DNA from: Planctomycetaceae bacterium UBA6172
Lineage (GTDB): Bacteria; Planctomycetota; Planctomycetia; Pirellulales; Pirellulaceae
Direction of reading: 5' to 3'
Length of the DNA stretch: 8,225 nt
Assembly (NCBI GenBank): GCA_002422955.1
Contig: DITY01000161.1
Coordinates: 1 to 8,225 of the forward strand
Part shown: positions 6,537-8,225 of the stretch, in pieces
Layout of the letters: each line of letters begins with the position of its first letter
Position numbering within the stretch: position 1 is the stretch's first letter
Made by a program: the position numbers and the translations under genes
The notes under the pieces: model-generated
Told to the model about the DNA's origin: nothing
What the model saw: the letters and a program-made list of their open reading frames with translations, nothing else
The model's database searches: none

Positions 6537-8225
6537 CTAGAAACCGCCTCCGCCACCACCGATCCCGCCTGCGCCGCCGCCGATGCCGCCGCCGCCGATG
6601 CCGCCACCGCCACCGATCCCTCCTCCATCCTCGCCGGTGACGAAGTTGAAGGTGTTGATTTCGGTGATCTGCGAGAAGAAGGGGTTGGGGGTGACGCGAA
6701 CGTACCGACGGTCGGCCGATACGATGGCGCTAGCGAACAGCATGGCACCTTCGGGGATGACCTCGATCACCGGCATGTAGCCGACGGCGGGACCACGTCC
6801 GAAACCGGCCGGGCCGATCCCAGGAATCACACCGGGTATGAAGGGGCGACCGCCGCCGGCCGAACCGCTGCCGTAGCCGAGGCTTTGGATGTTAGCCATG
6901 TCTCGCATGAATTGGCCGAGCACCTTGGGATCCTTGGCGTCGGCGATCTGGCCGAGGACGTGATTGACTTCGGCGTCGCGGAGGTTGCGGAGGTGGGCGA
7001 GTTGGGCCTCACCGACTTCCGTTTTTCGCGTCCCGTCTTTGACTTCGACCAGCACCATCGCGTCCTTTTCGGTCAGGTCGACCTGCTGGCGAATGTACCG
7101 CTGGCTGGGGCGACCGACGTCGCTGAGCACGTCGACGGTGATTTGGCCCGAGGTGACGTTGCCCCAGACGCGGCGGACCAGGATCCGATAGGTTCCCGAG
7201 TAGCCTTGGGGGCAAACGTAGGTTTCCGACAAAATTCCGCCCTCATCGTTCGCTTCCAGTCCGGGGAACCCGTCTCCTAGGAAGCTGCCGCCGGCTGGCG
7301 AATTGGGGCTTTGGCTGGAACAGACCGTGCCCGAAGGCTCTTCGACGGCGATGTCGATATCGGCATCGCCGGTCCAACTGATCCGGACCATCAGGTCATG
7401 AGCGGTCGCCTGTTGCAGTTCGGTCATGAAGCGTTCGGCTTCCGGCTTACGCCCTTGGTCGACCAGCATTTGATGCGTGGCACGGGCTAGCAGACGCGCG
7501 TCTTGCTCGATCTTCTCGCTCCCCTTGGGCCAAGCCTGGCTGAGGATCCCCCGGCAAGCCCAGAGCAGCCCATCGACGTCGTCGAGCTGTTCCGCCAACC
7601 GCAGGCCCATCACATAGGGTTCGCGGCGATAGGGGACCGCCGACGAGACGTCACGGCACAGCCGCAGCGCCGACTCCTCAAAGCCTTCACGGCGGAGACG
7701 ATCGGCGACCATCAGCATGTCTTCGGGTGAATCGGCCAAGTCGGCCGCCGAGAGCAACGCTCGTTCGATTTCGGCCCGCTCGCCATCGGTCGCCTTGAGC
7801 GACACGGCATAAGCCATGTGCATCCAGGGCTGAACGTGGCCGCTGAGGATCGCCGCCGCCAAGAAATCGCGATTCTGGACGAAGGCCAACCGCGCCGCGG
7901 CAGCGTCACCCGCTTCCTCGGCCCGGGTGACCTTGTTGGCGAAGTATTGGACTGTCGCGAGCACCCGTTGGTCGTGCAACAGCACGTCTTCGGGCTGGGC
8001 CAACTTCAAGTCAGCGAAATAAGCCTGCCAGGCCTCGAACGAGACCGGTTCGGCAACGCCGGTGATGCGAATCCGATGATGCGGCAACGGCTGATTACTC
8101 TTCTCGGCCGGCGAACCTGAGACCGCGGCCGGATCCGACGATACCGGCACTGGCGCCGCGGTCGGCTGATTGGTTACAGCCGCAGCATTGGCCGAGACCG
8201 GCGTCTTGGCGGGGACCAGCGTCTT
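6537..8225 (-). CDS. Large probably exported protein, C-terminal part: helical (TPR-like) region, DUF2135/YfaP-like domain, Gly-rich tail; 5' end beyond window
   Basis: The function is unknown. The frame is open from the right edge (first codons read KTLVPAKTPVSA) to TAG at 6537-6539, giving 562 residues without a start. A GTG at 8150 is internal to this open frame and has nothing to recommend it as the start. The edge-proximal 45 residues are Ala/Pro/Val/Thr-rich, like a linker. Residues 35-250 counted from that GTG are alpha-helical with TPR-like pairs (for example ADRLRREGFEESALRLCRDV). From 252 to about 345 comes a beta-rich domain starting MVRISWTGDADIDIAVEEPSG, ending in a 'GYSGTYRILVRRVWGN' strand pair; this resembles DUF2135/YfaP. 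A short helical segment follows, then a Gly/Pro-rich stretch (about 425-455). Next is a conserved-looking block with SADRRYVRV (6672-6734), then a glycine tail. The composition suggests export or cell-surface location. By analogy with multidomain DUF2135 proteins, the missing N-terminus might hold a signal peptide and VIT/VWA domains, but that is speculation. Confidence 0.85.
   Translation of the reverse strand, partial: KTLVPAKTPVSANAAAVTNQPTAAPVPVSSDPAAVSGSPAEKSNQPLPHHRIRITGVAEPVSFEAWQAYFADLKLAQPEDVLLHDQRVLATVQYFANKVTRAEEAGDAAAARLAFVQNRDFLAAAILSGHVQPWMHMAYAVSLKATDGERAEIERALLSAADLADSPEDMLMVADRLRREGFEESALRLCRDVSSAVPYRREPYVMGLRLAEQLDDVDGLLWACRGILSQAWPKGSEKIEQDARLLARATHQMLVDQGRKPEAERFMTELQQATAHDLMVRISWTGDADIDIAVEEPSGTVCSSQSPNSPAGGSFLGDGFPGLEANDEGGILSETYVCPQGYSGTYRILVRRVWGNVTSGQITVDVLSDVGRPSQRYIRQQVDLTEKDAMVLVEVKDGTRKTEVGEAQLAHLRNLRDAEVNHVLGQIADAKDPKVLGQFMRDMANIQSLGYGSGSAGGGRPFIPGVIPGIGPAGFGRGPAVGYMPVIEVIPEGAMLFASAIVSADRRYVRVTPNPFFSQITEINTFNFVTGEDGGGIGGGGGIGGGGIGGGAGGIGGGGGGF
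6540..6633 (-). repeat. Poly-glycine coding repeat at the 3' end of the large gene
   Basis: The plus strand is a run of ccg/cca/ccc-type triplets punctuated by gat or gcg, coding on the minus strand for about 28 residues made of GGGG blocks separated by single Ile or Ala and ending in a lone Phe before the stop. Units such as GGGGGI and GGGIGGG recur with varied glycine codons. That points to selection at the protein level plus slippage rather than a pure DNA microsatellite. Confidence 0.85.

Noticed and set aside
6580..6633. CCG/GAT-rich stretch as a CRISPR-like or simple DNA repeat
   Set aside because: It stays in frame with the gene and encodes a glycine tail; unit lengths are irregular and there are no spacers.
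8148..8150. GTG at 8150 as the true start of the large minus-strand gene
   Set aside because: The frame stays open to the window edge with the same Pro/Ala/Thr-rich character on both sides of this codon and no ribosome-binding site, so the start most likely lies beyond the window.

Overview
The window is a GC-rich (roughly 60% or more), gene-dense bacterial chromosome segment with seven protein-coding genes, two of them cut by the window edges. It has no RNA genes, insertion sequences or CRISPR arrays that I can see. Several traits suggest a planctomycete, probably of the Pirellulaceae type: the base composition, long secreted proteins with Pro/Ala-rich and Gly-rich tracts, and a C-terminal 'SADRRYVRV' block that I recall from planctomycete hypothetical proteins. 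This is an inference from style, not from a marker gene.

Left half (1-4077, all minus strand, transcribed right to left). This looks like one operon in the order deoA/pdp (pyrimidine-nucleoside phosphorylase), cdd (cytidine deaminase), yhaO-like (SbcD-type metallophosphoesterase nuclease), yhaN-like (SbcC/Rad50-type AAA ATPase, truncated at base 1). The last three genes are joined by four-base stop/start overlaps (ATGA at 2188-2191, GTGA at 905-908), so they are probably translationally coupled. The deoA-cdd gap is 72 bp and holds a perfect 8-bp GC hairpin just upstream of the cdd Shine-Dalgarno. The set links a DNA-end-processing nuclease/ATPase pair with two enzymes that salvage pyrimidine (deoxy)nucleosides, so its products could both cut DNA and recycle what is released. 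This is the most interesting item in the window.

Middle (4078-5584). A 172-bp divergent intergenic region separates deoA from a plus-strand HtrA/DegP-type secreted serine protease with a signal peptide, a complete His-Asp-Ser triad, a long Pro-rich insertion and one PDZ domain.

Right half (5585-8225). An N-formylglutamate-amidohydrolase family protein converges on the protease gene from the minus strand. It is followed (upstream in transcription) by the 3' part of a large, probably exported, minus-strand gene that runs off the right edge. That gene encodes a Pro/Ala-rich segment, a helical TPR-like region, a beta-rich domain resembling DUF2135/YfaP, a conserved block and a poly-glycine tail. 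No whole new defence or biosynthetic system is visible. The nuclease-salvage operon and the multidomain secreted protein are the parts worth pursuing.
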